Of a stretch of 64,000 nucleotides of DNA, positions 8,376-17,241 are shown in pieces. The notes beneath the pieces are model-generated. The model saw only the letters and a program-made list of their open reading frames with translations. It was not told where the DNA came from and made no database searches. The position numbers were made by a program, and so were the translations under genes. The DNA is from Symbiodinium natans (lineage: Eukaryota > Sar > Dinophyceae > Suessiales > Symbiodiniaceae), in NCBI GenBank assembly GCA_905221605.1, contig CAJNDS010002164.1, positions 372,001 through 436,000 on the forward strand, given 5' to 3'. Every line of letters begins with the position of its first letter. Within the stretch, counting starts at the first letter, position 1.

Positions 8376-11300
8376 AGCACGCTCAGGAGCTCGCTGCTGG
8401 TGGCCCTGCTGCTCCCCACATAGAGGTGCTTGAGGGTGAAGTGTGGACTCTCGGTGTCGCATAGGAAAACCCGCCCTTCGAGCGTCAGGCCTTGACACGA
8501 GGCGTAGGTGATGGCGTGGCACAGCCGGGTGTGTTTCAGGAGGGCGGCGTGGGTGAAGGAGTCGCCGCCGTCCAAGACGATCTTCTCGGGACCCACTTCG
8601 GCCACATGCACGTAGATGCCTTTGGTCACGCGGCCGCCGACGCCGATGAGCTTCAGGCCGGGCCAGACCCGCATGGTCTGCGGCATGTTGGTGGTCGTCG
8701 GGCCAGTGCCGGTGTACTCGATCGTCACAGCTTCCGGCGGGGCCAGGCGACGGTTGTCCCGCGCATTGATCCTGATGCGGTGGGCGTGGGAGATGACCAG
8801 GCTGACATCGGGCTCGCCTTGCCGCGGAAACCTTTCCCGGGCCGCCCGGACCGCTTCCGGCAGGGACTGCTCCCGGGGCTCGTCGACCCGGAGCCACCGG
8901 AGGAAGTCGAAGATGCCCGGGTCGCTCCTCCTGTTCTCGGTGAGCTCGTGGTGCCAGCCGTCGGTGAGGTGCTTGAGCTCCCGCTGCACCGGGGTGCCTG
9001 CGAAGTTGTCCATGACGGCGGGGAACTGGCGGAAGTCGCCAAGCAGCAGGAACTTGACTTTGCGGTTCATGGAGACGCAGGCGATGTCGTTCCACGGCCC
9101 CGTGTCGAGCTGCGTAATCTCCTCCACCACCAGCCAGTCGATGTTGCAGTAGCCGTTCCGGACGGTGCTCCGCACCCAGTGGTCGGCCGTCTCCGCCTGC
9201 ATGCCAAAGTTCTGCACGGAGGAGTGGGTCTTCGTGATGATCTTCACCTTGTACCCTTCTTCCCGGAGGGCGGTCACGATCTGGCGCGCCAGGTGGGTCT
9301 TCCCGGTGCCCGGGTAGCCGGTCAGCAGCAGGCTCCCGCCCTCGAGGCAGTGGAGCACAGGGTCCTCCGCGACCTTCCAGGTGTCAATGTTGCACATCCA
9401 CTCCGCCTCGATTCGGGGGATCCGATACTGGCCTTCGAGGCCCTTGACCTCCTCGCATCGGTACACGGGCGTGCCGTCGGGATGCCTTTCGCGGACCAGG
9501 CTGTCCACAAGGCCCTGGAACTTTTTGGGCAGGTCCTGGAAGACGACGCAGTCCGTTTTGACGGCCTTCAGGTACCTCGACGGCACGGTTGCGAGTGCAT
9601 CCCGGATTCTGGAGACGGCGACGTACTCCGAGGCCATCACGAAGTCGTGCACAGGCCGGCAGCTCCGGTTGGACAACAACTGGGTCACGTAGATGTGATC
9701 CCAGTGCATCCCGCCCGCGGCGTCCAGGAACAGCTCCCGGTGCTGGCACCCGGACCCGTCGAACTGGTGGTTGCTGGTGCGCATGGTGTAGATGAGGTTC
9801 ATGTTGCGTGCCCACAGCCCGATGAGGGCATTCACCGACAGCTTCGCGTAGTGCTCCTCTCCCTCCGGCCAAGCCGCCTCCATTTTCTGCAGGGCCTGGG
9901 CCACGGACTCCTGGTCCACGTGCGCCGTGGCGTCCAGGCTGTACACGAAGTCGCTCCATGTCGCAAGGCCCTTTTCCAGCATGTAGGCCACCGCAGGCTT
10001 GGCGTACCAGCCCTGGCCCACGTAGGGGAGCTGCTTGAACGCCGCCCAACGCCCGTCCTCCCGGAGCCTCACGTAGGTCAGGTCCGCCAGGTGCCCTTCG
10101 CGGGCTTGCTCCACGTTGTCCTTGGGGCAGAAGATGGGCGCCGGGAACTTGGCATGGGCCAGACCGTTCTTGCGGCACCGCACCACGTCTATACCGTGGC
10201 AGATGTGGTCCGGCTTGTGGCTGTTGAGCTTGAAGACGAGCGGCGGGAGTCGAGGCGATTCCACGTACTGCTCGTAAGCCCGCCGGCTGAAGCGCGACTC
10301 CAGTGTCGTGGCGTGCGAGGACTCCAGGGCCGTTTTGTTCCGGTGGCACTCGAGGCACAGTGCCTGGAGGTTCTGGGCCTGTGCGGCGAAGGACTGGTGC
10401 ACGGGGACGATGTGGTCCAACTCGCACGTGGTTGCGGTGATGGGGGCCGCGCAGAGCTTGCACTGGTGGTCCTGCTCCGCGAGCAGGGCTTGCCGAGATC
10501 CGGGCGGATCGCGGCGGGCCTTGAGAAGGTGAAGGAAGACCTCGCTCGCGGCGCCCGCCAGACGCTGCCCGCAATAGGGGAGCCCCAGCCGCCCCATCCA
10601 GGCCTGCAGCACATCCAGGTCTTCGTGGAAGGCGGAGATGACGCAGTCCTCGCCGCCCCGCACCCTCAGCCGCAGGCACCGCCACTCGCTCAGGCTTCGC
10701 ATGACCACCTTCGGGCAGTGCCCCTCGGCCAGGAGCTCCCTCCGGACCTGCTCCAGGTCTTCAGTGTAGAAATGACCGCTGGCGACCTCGCCCTCCCACT
10801 CCCGCCAATCCTTGAACTCGGGCGTTTCGCCTGGCTTCCTCTCGCCCCGGTACCTGGCCCGCTCCCCGATCGGCTCGCACTTCGCGACGGTGCGGGCGGA
10901 TTTGTAGAAGAAGGCGTGGCCGTTCCAGCTCGTGAAGGCCACGGCCCGCTGCTCCTTGACGGTAGGCTCGTACTTGTCCAGCAGGCGGCCCTGGCAGTCC
11001 ACGTAGAACATCGGGGCCTGGCGCCAAAGGCAGAATTCCCGGATCTCTCGGGGGGTGATGCCCTGCTCCCGCCACGTTTTTTTGGTGCAGATTGCGTCGA
11101 AGTCCGAAAGCACCTCCTGCAGCGGCAGCCGCATCAGCTCCGCGAGCTGCCGAGGGACGCAAAGCTTGTCCGGCCGCTGTTCGAAGGCGGACTCTAGGAT
11201 TTCGTCGCCGCAGTACAGCTGGTAGGAGACGTCCCGCAGAGCCCCCAGGGGCTGATCCAGGACGGTCTCCACCACCACCCGGTCGTCTACGACCTGCATG

Positions 11301-12100
11301 GCCTGCTGGCTGAAGGTCCACTCCCTCGTTGCGTCCAGGTAGTAGGTCTCGTCGGACAGCTCCCAAATAATGTCGTTCGGCTCGGGGTTCCCGAGCTGCG
11401 CGAGCGCGGACGCCTTGAGGTTCCGGGCCGCTTGGGCATCCGAGAGCCCCTCGCTCTGCCGGGGCAGTGTGACGTTGAGGTCCGTGACGGGCAGGCGCTT
11501 CGTGCGCTCGTAGGGCATGCCGCGGTTCCGGCCGTTTCGCCGGATGCTGCGGATGATGACGGGCACGTGCACCACCCAGTCCACCCACTTGTCCTTGAAG
11601 AAGCTCTTCCCGAGCTTGGTCAAGTGGTAGTTCCCGTTGGGCTGGAGGCTGCGGAGCAGCTTTTTGGCGCCCCCCCGGAGCATGATGTAATCGTTCGGGC
11701 CCTCGCGGATGAGGGGTTGGTTGCGGTCGTACTGCCGGCTGGGGGGCGGCCGGTCGATCAGTTGGTAGTAATACTGGCCGGCCCTCGTGAGCTCGCCGTT
11801 CGGGCGGCTGAGCATCGCGTAGCGGAGGTGGTGGTGTGTCAAAGGAAGGGTTTCTGAGCCTGCCGCCGAGGTCCTCGCCCTGACCCCGGCCTCGGCTGCA
11901 ATTCTAATCGCTTCTCGTTGTTGAGCCCAGCTCATGACTTTTGAAAACCCCGGCCGGAAAAAAGGTCGTCGCCCGAGCGGGCCCCCCTTCGCCGGTCGAG
12001 TTTCCAGGAGTTCGCATCCATAGGTACTGGCGAGGGCATGAAAGAACGCCTTTTCGCCGGTCGACCTAAAAATCACTGCTTCAGGGCGAAACGTTGGCAT
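8372..12100 (-). CDS. Large replication protein: HNH nuclease, polymerase-palm-like region and SF1 helicase fused
   Basis: 1,242 residues. At about 547-595 there is an HNH nuclease: two CxxC pairs (CKLC, CLEC) around LDHIVPVH. At about 638-870 are segments resembling the palm motifs of viral family B polymerases: an Asp in GIDVVRCRKN (D638), a K-x4-N-x2-G segment (KLSVNALIGL, K752) and KTDC (near 848) in the place of the motif C acidic pair. From about 915 to the end lies an SF1 helicase with Walker A GYPGTGKTH (K934), Walker B VVEEITQLD (about 993), an ENRRS motif and a final SRATS segment. The N-terminal 540 residues are unassigned. The protein probably drives genome replication. The palm assignment is tentative, and the motif C second acidic residue appears replaced by Cys. 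Confidence 0.65.
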   Translation of the reverse strand: MPTFRPEAVIFRSTGEKAFFHALASTYGCELLETRPAKGGPLGRRPFFRPGFSKVMSWAQQREAIRIAAEAGVRARTSAAGSETLPLTHHHLRYAMLSRPNGELTRAGQYYYQLIDRPPPSRQYDRNQPLIREGPNDYIMLRGGAKKLLRSLQPNGNYHLTKLGKSFFKDKWVDWVVHVPVIIRSIRRNGRNRGMPYERTKRLPVTDLNVTLPRQSEGLSDAQAARNLKASALAQLGNPEPNDIIWELSDETYYLDATREWTFSQQAMQVVDDRVVVETVLDQPLGALRDVSYQLYCGDEILESAFEQRPDKLCVPRQLAELMRLPLQEVLSDFDAICTKKTWREQGITPREIREFCLWRQAPMFYVDCQGRLLDKYEPTVKEQRAVAFTSWNGHAFFYKSARTVAKCEPIGERARYRGERKPGETPEFKDWREWEGEVASGHFYTEDLEQVRRELLAEGHCPKVVMRSLSEWRCLRLRVRGGEDCVISAFHEDLDVLQAWMGRLGLPYCGQRLAGAASEVFLHLLKARRDPPGSRQALLAEQDHQCKLCAAPITATTCELDHIVPVHQSFAAQAQNLQALCLECHRNKTALESSHATTLESRFSRRAYEQYVESPRLPPLVFKLNSHKPDHICHGIDVVRCRKNGLAHAKFPAPIFCPKDNVEQAREGHLADLTYVRLREDGRWAAFKQLPYVGQGWYAKPAVAYMLEKGLATWSDFVYSLDATAHVDQESVAQALQKMEAAWPEGEEHYAKLSVNALIGLWARNMNLIYTMRTSNHQFDGSGCQHRELFLDAAGGMHWDHIYVTQLLSNRSCRPVHDFVMASEYVAVSRIRDALATVPSRYLKAVKTDCVVFQDLPKKFQGLVDSLVRERHPDGTPVYRCEEVKGLEGQYRIPRIEAEWMCNIDTWKVAEDPVLHCLEGGSLLLTGYPGTGKTHLARQIVTALREEGYKVKIITKTHSSVQNFGMQAETADHWVRSTVRNGYCNIDWLVVEEITQLDTGPWNDIACVSMNRKVKFLLLGDFRQFPAVMDNFAGTPVQRELKHLTDGWHHELTENRRSDPGIFDFLRWLRVDEPREQSLPEAVRAARERFPRQGEPDVSLVISHAHRIRINARDNRRLAPPEAVTIEYTGTGPTTTNMPQTMRVWPGLKLIGVGGRVTKGIYVHVAEVGPEKIVLDGGDSFTHAALLKHTRLCHAITYASCQGLTLEGRVFLCDTESPHFTLKHLYVGSSRATSSELLSVL

Positions 12101-13079
12101 TTTTTGTTTTGCATGTTCTTGCTGGATCTTCGCATGATTTTGGCATGACTTTGCGCATTTTTTGCTAGAGTGCTTGGGCCGCGCTCGCTCCTCGAAGCGC
12201 CAGCAATCGACAACATACCGTGCTAGTCCTAATCATATGCCAACTAAAGACCTTCCTTCAGCACCTGTGGTCGCAACAGCAGCAGGCAAAGCCAGCAACA
12301 CTTCTAAGGAAGACAGCAGACACACACACAGGGTCCTGACACAGGGCCGAACGCCGGGCGCACAGAGGTTCAGGAGGTGTTTGGGAAGGTGTTTGGGGGG
12401 TTCTGAGGCTGCGAGGTCTGGAAGTGTTGTGCGTCGCTGTGCTGCAAGGCTTCAGGGTTTAGGGTTGGCAGGTGTGAGGCAGTGAGGTCGCCTGAGTGCC
12501 CGGGAATTTCGGGCCCCCCTCCTGTGATCAGGTGCTCCTCGTCTCCACTGCTGGCAGCCGGGCTCCGCAGAGGCTTCAGGGTCGGTAGGGTTTCGGGTTG
12601 CAGGCTATTGTGGGCTCCGATGCAGTGAGGTGTAGTTCGTTTGTGCTCAGGAGTGCCTTGCGTGCTGTCTGCCCTTCCTCCCCTCCCCGCTGTAACTCTA
12701 GAGTGCCCTGCGTCTCCCCCGCCCCTCCCGGGAACCCCGGGCCCTCTCCTGCGACCAGGTGCGCATCGTGACCCGGCTACTCTTCAACATCTTCGCGCAG
12801 CGTGGCAGGCGGGTTTCGGCAAGAGGGGTTCAGGGTTGTCTTGGCGCCTTTTTTTGCTTGTGTGAGCCTTGCGCCGCCCTCCCTCCCACCCCCTTCCCCC
12901 CGTAAGCTAAAGTGTGGTGCTCCTCCCCTGTTGTGGGCAGGTGTTCACTTCCTCGCGGCCATCTTCAAATTTTGGGAGGTCCAGCGCTCTGAGTGTGAAC
13001 CAGACGTGTCTCTGTGGAGATTGCGACTTTTGGGCAATTTTTGAGGTTGGGAGGACCCGGGCAAGGCAAAAATGGCCAA
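12101..13079. other. GC-rich spacer, no gene recognised
   Basis: Between the helicase start and the tandem array I see no supported gene. The sequence is GC-rich with pyrimidine runs (12,660-12,730, 12,860-12,900) and a single TTTAGGG-like unit near 12,455. Two loosely similar blocks (about 12,480-12,560 and 12,640-12,760) share strings such as GTGCTC, CTCCTGYGA and CAGGTGC. The right boundary of the viral element must lie in or beyond this stretch, but no terminal inverted repeat can be defined because the left end is outside the window. Confidence 0.5.
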
Positions 13080-13525
13080 TTTGCTGGTCGGGGAGCTCGG
13101 CGTGAAAACGTGATTCTGGGAGGCCGGGAAGGCCAACGTGAAAAAGTGAAAACGTGAATCTGGGAGGCCGAGAAGGCCAACGTGAAAAAGTGAAAACGTG
13201 AATCTGAGAGGCCGGGAAGGCCAACGTGAAAACGTGAAAACGTGAATCTGGGAGGCCGGGAAGGCCAACGTGAAAACGTGAAAACGTGAATCTGGGAGGC
13301 CGGGAAGGCCAACGTGAAAACGTGAAAACGTGAATCTGGGAGGCCGGGAAGGCCAACGTGAAAACGTGAAAACGTGAATCTGGGAGGGCGGGAAGGCCAA
13401 CGTGAAAACGTGAAAACGTGAATCTGGGAGGCCGGGAAGGCCAACGTGAAAACGTGAAAGCGTGAATCTGGGAGGCTGCCAGGCCGGGAAGGCCAGCGTG
13501 AAAACGTGAATTCGTGAATTTGGGC
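13080..13525. repeat. Tandem array of a 44-bp unit (left arm)
   Basis: About ten copies of a 44-bp unit built from CGTGAAAA CGTGAAAA CGTGAATC followed by a GGGAGGCCGGGAAGGCCAA spacer. Copies differ by few substitutions; the ninth has an insertion (GGCTGCCAGGCC). Open frames on the minus strand here (repeats of FTFSRWPSRPPR) are by-products of a unit that is not a multiple of three read in shifting frames, not genes. Confidence 0.9.
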
Positions 13526-13566
13526 GATTTTGGCGCGAAAAATGGCAAAAAATGACAGGAAAAGAG

Positions 13567-14035
13567 GCAGATTCACATTTTCACGTTTTCACGTCCGGGA
13601 CGGGGAGGGCAGGATTCACGTTTTCACGTTTTCACGTCCGGGACGGGGAGGGCAGGATTCACATTTTCACGTTTTCACGTCCGGGGGGGGAGGGCGGGAT
13701 TCACATTTTCACGTTTTCACGTCCGGGAGGGAGGGCGGGATTCACATTTTCACGTTTTCACGTCCATTTTCGTTTTCACGGGGGGGGGAGGGCGGGATTC
13801 ACATTTTCACGTTTTCACGTCCCGGGGGGGAGGGCGGGATTCACATTTTCACGTTTTCACGTCCGGGGGGGGAGGGCGGGATTCACATTCTCACGTTTTC
13901 ACGTCCGGGGGGGGAGGGCGGGATTCACATTTTCACGTTTTCACGTCCGGTGCGGGGAGGGCGGGATTCACATTTTCACGTTTTCACCTCCGGTAGTGGG
14001 AGGGCGGGATTCACATTTTCACGTCCGGGAGAGGG
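13567..14035. repeat. Tandem array of a 41-43-bp unit (right arm, opposite orientation)
   Basis: About eleven copies of ATTCACATTTTCACGTTTTCACG followed by a G-run spacer (TCCGGGGGGGAGGGCGGG type). The first 23 bases are the reverse complement of the CGTGAAAA-based core of the left array, whereas the spacers differ. The two arrays therefore face each other around about 13,545 and could fold into a large imperfect hairpin. Variable G-run length (7-9) explains the changing unit size. Confidence 0.9.
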
Positions 14036-14238
14036 GGCATTTGGAAGTCTGCGTTCGTGTTGCAAGCAGGGTGTGGGTCCATGAGCTGTTTTTGCGTGCA
14101 AGGTCTGGGCGAGTTGGCTTCGAGGCGCACATGCCAGCTCTTTCTTGCAATCGTGTGTGCCGGACAAGCTTGGGTGCTTTGTGCAAGGGGCTTGCGTGTC
14201 AGATTCGATTTCGGCTGGAGCGAAAGCTGGGTGCCACC

Positions 14239-15048
14239 ATGGAGGCCTTTGCACCCGGAGCCACGGTGATCCACTCCGTTAGCCAGAAAGTGCACAAAGT
14301 TGGCGATGACCGCCGGCTGCTGTGCCGAGCCCGTGTTGCCGAGCAGATGCTGCGTCTCTTGGAAGTCGCGAGGCCGGAGGACGACCTTTGCCAAAAATGC
14401 TTCCGGGAGCCGTGCAGGTCCCGGAGACCATGTCCAGCTCGGAGGAGACAGCAATGGAGCCGGTCCAGGAGGAGGAGCCGAACAGCCGATCGCCAGCCTC
14501 TTTCCAAAGCTCCCGCTCGCGGTGCAGCTCTTTCGCCAACACGTCAGGAGCCACTTCCTGGAGGAGCCGGGTACGAGCGGGTACGAGGTGTCCAACTTGA
14601 GCAGCAGCGGCGTGGGCCGAATCCCCGTGTGCCACCCGTCTCCTTCGGGACCACCTTGCAAGGGCTTGGCCGTTCCTACAGCGGCATAGTGCTCAAGCCC
14701 GCCGAGCCGACAGAGCCCGGGAAGAAGCGGGCGAAGACCGAGCCCGTGCCTTGGGGAGTCTTGCCAGCAATGGTGCGCGCTGAGTTGCAGCGGGGCATTC
14801 CGATCCATCTCGCCGGCAAGAGTGTGGCGGCTCTTTCACCGACGACTCGAGCCGTCGCCCAGACCGGCATCGCGGAACATGAGGTCAACGTGGTGCGCCC
14901 GGAGTTCACCATCGGCAAGGCCATGTTTTCGCACCAAAAGCTGGGCGAGCTGCCGAAGCAGGTCCCGGCCTTCCTGATCAGCCGCTCAGACACGCTTGCC
15001 CAGACCGTTACGGATCGGCCCTGCGTGAAATTTGTAAGACTGCCTTGA
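14239..15048 (+). CDS. Hypothetical protein or first exon
   Basis: An open frame of 269 codons begins at an ATG in a strong eukaryotic context (GCCACCATGG) just downstream of the right array. The N terminus (MEAFAPGATVIHS) is followed by a basic, Arg/Ser-rich centre and a C-terminal part with moderate hydrophobic/charged alternation (for example VRAELQRGIPIHLAGKSV). No family is recognised. It could be a first exon or a chance frame in GC-rich DNA, where long open frames are common. Confidence 0.3.
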   Translation: MEAFAPGATVIHSVSQKVHKVGDDRRLLCRARVAEQMLRLLEVARPEDDLCQKCFREPCRSRRPCPARRRQQWSRSRRRSRTADRQPLSKAPARGAALSPTRQEPLPGGAGYERVRGVQLEQQRRGPNPRVPPVSFGTTLQGLGRSYSGIVLKPAEPTEPGKKRAKTEPVPWGVLPAMVRAELQRGIPIHLAGKSVAALSPTTRAVAQTGIAEHEVNVVRPEFTIGKAMFSHQKLGELPKQVPAFLISRSDTLAQTVTDRPCVKFVRLP

Positions 15049-15320
15049 TTTGTCGACATGATGCCGTCCGTGACAACGTCTTCGTGGCCCCCTAAACCCC
15101 AAACCCAAAAGCCAGCTTGTCTCGAAGCCGGTTCGCCCCAGGCCTCGGGCACACACACAAACATAGCTCCGTGTCAACCCCTCCTGAAGTCTTGCTCCGG
15201 CTGGCTTGGAGGGATGAGCCAGCAGTCAAACTGAAACAGGTGGAGCTTGACCATTCGTTCATGCAGATTGCCTTTTGCTCGAGCCAGAGGACAGCTAGGA
15301 CCAGCAGGACGACTGCCGCC

Positions 15321-15665
15321 ATGAGCAGGCCTCCAGCAACATCGCGCAAGGTCGGGCGCGTGGTGGTGCTACTGGCGCTGTTCCTGGTGTGTTTGCCAGA
15401 GCCTAAGACCAGCGCATTGAACAGCGTTAGAAGTGTTCCCGAGCAGCTTCAGGCGAGCAACGCGGACGGCGCGGGCTTTGCTTGGAGCGGGGGCCGTGCC
15501 GTTTTCGAGGTGGGATGTGATGTATGGCATGGAGTGCCGAAGATGCGCAAGCCAGAGCGAGGTCGGTTACTGCGGGAATATGGGCACACAACTTTCGCGT
15601 CGCACGCAGGGCTAAGGCGGGGAGCCGAGACCGAGAGGAAATTCTGTATTAAGCTTATGTCCTGA
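15321..15665 (+). CDS. Possible secreted protein or exon with signal peptide
   Basis: A frame of 114 codons starts at ATG in a good context (ACTGCCGCCATGAGC). Its N terminus has the n-region/h-region pattern of a signal peptide: basic residues (SRKVGR), then VVVLLALFLVCLP, then a polar stretch with TSA that could be cleaved. The following residues are not recognised. It lies upstream of coiled-coil exons and of the NTPase exon on the same strand and may be their first exon. Confidence 0.3.
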   Translation: MSRPPATSRKVGRVVVLLALFLVCLPEPKTSALNSVRSVPEQLQASNADGAGFAWSGGRAVFEVGCDVWHGVPKMRKPERGRLLREYGHTTFASHAGLRRGAETERKFCIKLMS

Positions 15666-15859
15666 AGAGCTGAGACTGATGGCACTTTGGGCCGTGGTAA
15701 GGCCGAAGACCATGAAGACGTCAAGGCGAAAAGGGTTTGTCGTTTCGGCGTGGCGTTCCTTGTGCTGTTCTGATGGCATTTCCTTCGCTCCTGCCAGAGT
15801 GTCATTTTCTGACCAGGGGTCTCTGCAACCTCGTGAAGACGAAGATAAGGCGAGGTTTG

Positions 15860-16640
15860 CTTGTCCTTTCGGCGTGTGTTCGGATTTCGCATCGAAAGCT
15901 GCTCGGCGGGAGCATCAGACGAATTTCGAGGAGCTCGAGGGATTGATTGCGAGGGTCTCATGCTTGCATGAAACGGTCCTGCCAGCAGCACATGTAGGTC
16001 TTCTCGGGATCAGTCCATGTTGGGAGGCCACCTCAGAAAAGGATGACGTAGCAGAGGCGACGACCGAGGCGTTCTTGCTGGTGAGGGCTTCACAGTTCTA
16101 GCAAGCTTCGATCAGGCGGTGAAGGCTCGCTGACACTAGCATTTTTGAGAATGTGCCCCTTGCTGCAGGTTTCGCGAAACAAGGCAGTGGACGAGGCGCT
16201 TTGCGATGTCTCTTGCTTAAGTGGTTCTTGTCCTTTCAGTGTGGTGGGCCAGGGAGCTTCAGACGCATTTCGATGAGCTTGAGGGGTTGCTTATGCAGGC
16301 TGCCTCAGCACAGACTGCTGACCCGGTTGAAGATGCCAAGCAGGCTGTGCCTCCGAGGGTGTTGTTGCTTGCTTTGCCTTGCTTGTTGTGGGCCATTGCG
16401 GGCTGAGTCTGAGAGGGCTTTCTGAAGTTCGCAATTGCAGATTGTGGCTTTTGCCCAGGACGAGCAGCTGCAGCAGACGGTTCAGGAGACAGAGGAGATC
16501 AAGCAGGTGCTCCGGCTCTAACACAGTTGTTTGTTTGATGTGGGTTGATGCCTGCAGCACGTCTCAGAGCCGGTATTTTCTAGCATTCGTGGCGTGGTTG
16601 TGGTTTTTACAGGACGAAGGCTTCGACGAATCCACCGAGA
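15860..16640 (+). other. Cluster of short exon-like blocks, coiled-coil type
   Basis: Two related blocks, at about 15,862-15,965 and 16,226-16,330, each begin with CTTGTCCTTTC and contain a CATCAGACGAATTTCGAGGAGC-like string that encodes F-D/E-E-LEGL. Further exon-like pieces follow at about 16,461-16,520 (QDEQLQQTVQETEEIKQ) and 16,615-16,650, each preceded by a CAG or ACAG acceptor-like end. They look like repeated small exons of a coiled-coil protein separated by short introns. Exact splice sites cannot be fixed without transcripts. Confidence 0.35.
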
Positions 16641-16748
16641 AGGCCAGAGCTGGCTGGCAATGTCCGAGTTTGAAGTTTGAAGGGCGTGAAAGCTTCAAGC
16701 TCCGACCTACGCTCCGTGAGAACCTTGTTCTGCCACTGGACCTGGCAG

Positions 16749-17012
16749 GTTGCTAATGCGCGGAAGTTTCTGGAGCTGGCTTTGGCGAGATGGGTAGGCG
16801 CCGAGGAGGATCTGAAGGAGGCGAGAGCGGCGCGGGCCTTTGCATTCGAACAGTTTCGAGAAGCCGTACGGAACGGCGACGAAGATGAGAAAAGGACTTG
16901 GGAGCAGGAGCGCAAGGAGGCCAAGGCAGAGTTCGAAAAGGCCAAGGCAGAGTTCGACGAGGCCAAGGAGGAGGCCAGAAAGGCCAGGGAGGAGCTCGAG
17001 AAAGCCAAATCA
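16749..17012 (+). CDS. Coiled-coil exon
   Basis: An exon-like frame preceded by a CTGGCAG acceptor-like end encodes about 85 residues with strong heptad character: repeats of EAKAEFEKAKAEFDEAKEEA following an ARKFLELALARW segment. High Lys/Glu/Ala content points to a long helix or coiled coil. It stands upstream of the 455-bp repeats and of the NTPase exon on the same strand. Whether they belong to one transcript is inferred from strand and order only. Confidence 0.4.
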
Positions 17013-17241
17013 ACAGCACCCCTTCAGGCCGGCGGTGCTTTTGCGCTTCTGCGTGTGCAGTTCGTGCAGTCCACCATTGTTGGTTTTTGGGGTCATGCTC
17101 TCCTCTCAGCAAGGATTCCGCTCGTCGCTAAGCTTCACTGTGTTGGCTTGCAGCTCTTCGGGGAGTGGCCTGTTTTGCGCCTGCTTTGCGCTCTCCAGGT
17201 TGCGGTTGTTTTTGTTTGAGGCTCGACTTTCAGGTTAGTCC

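Noticed and set aside
8492-11197. 901-codon plus-strand open frame opposite the helicase
   Set aside because: It is antisense to a gene with clear HNH and helicase motifs. High GC content keeps the opposite frame open; its translation has no domain features.
1-12100. Assignment to giant viruses (Nucleocytoviricota)
   Set aside because: The ATPase, small double-jelly-roll capsid protein, fibre and compact layout fit Polinton-like or virophage-like elements better; no giant-virus transcription genes are seen, although the left end is missing.
12907-13576. Long repetitive open frames (FTFSRWPSRPPR type)
   Set aside because: They arise from translating the 44-bp repeat and exist in several frames and both strands.
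13080-14035. CRISPR-like look of the evenly spaced units
   Set aside because: Spacers are repeated, not unique, and this is eukaryotic DNA; both arrays are ordinary tandem repeats.
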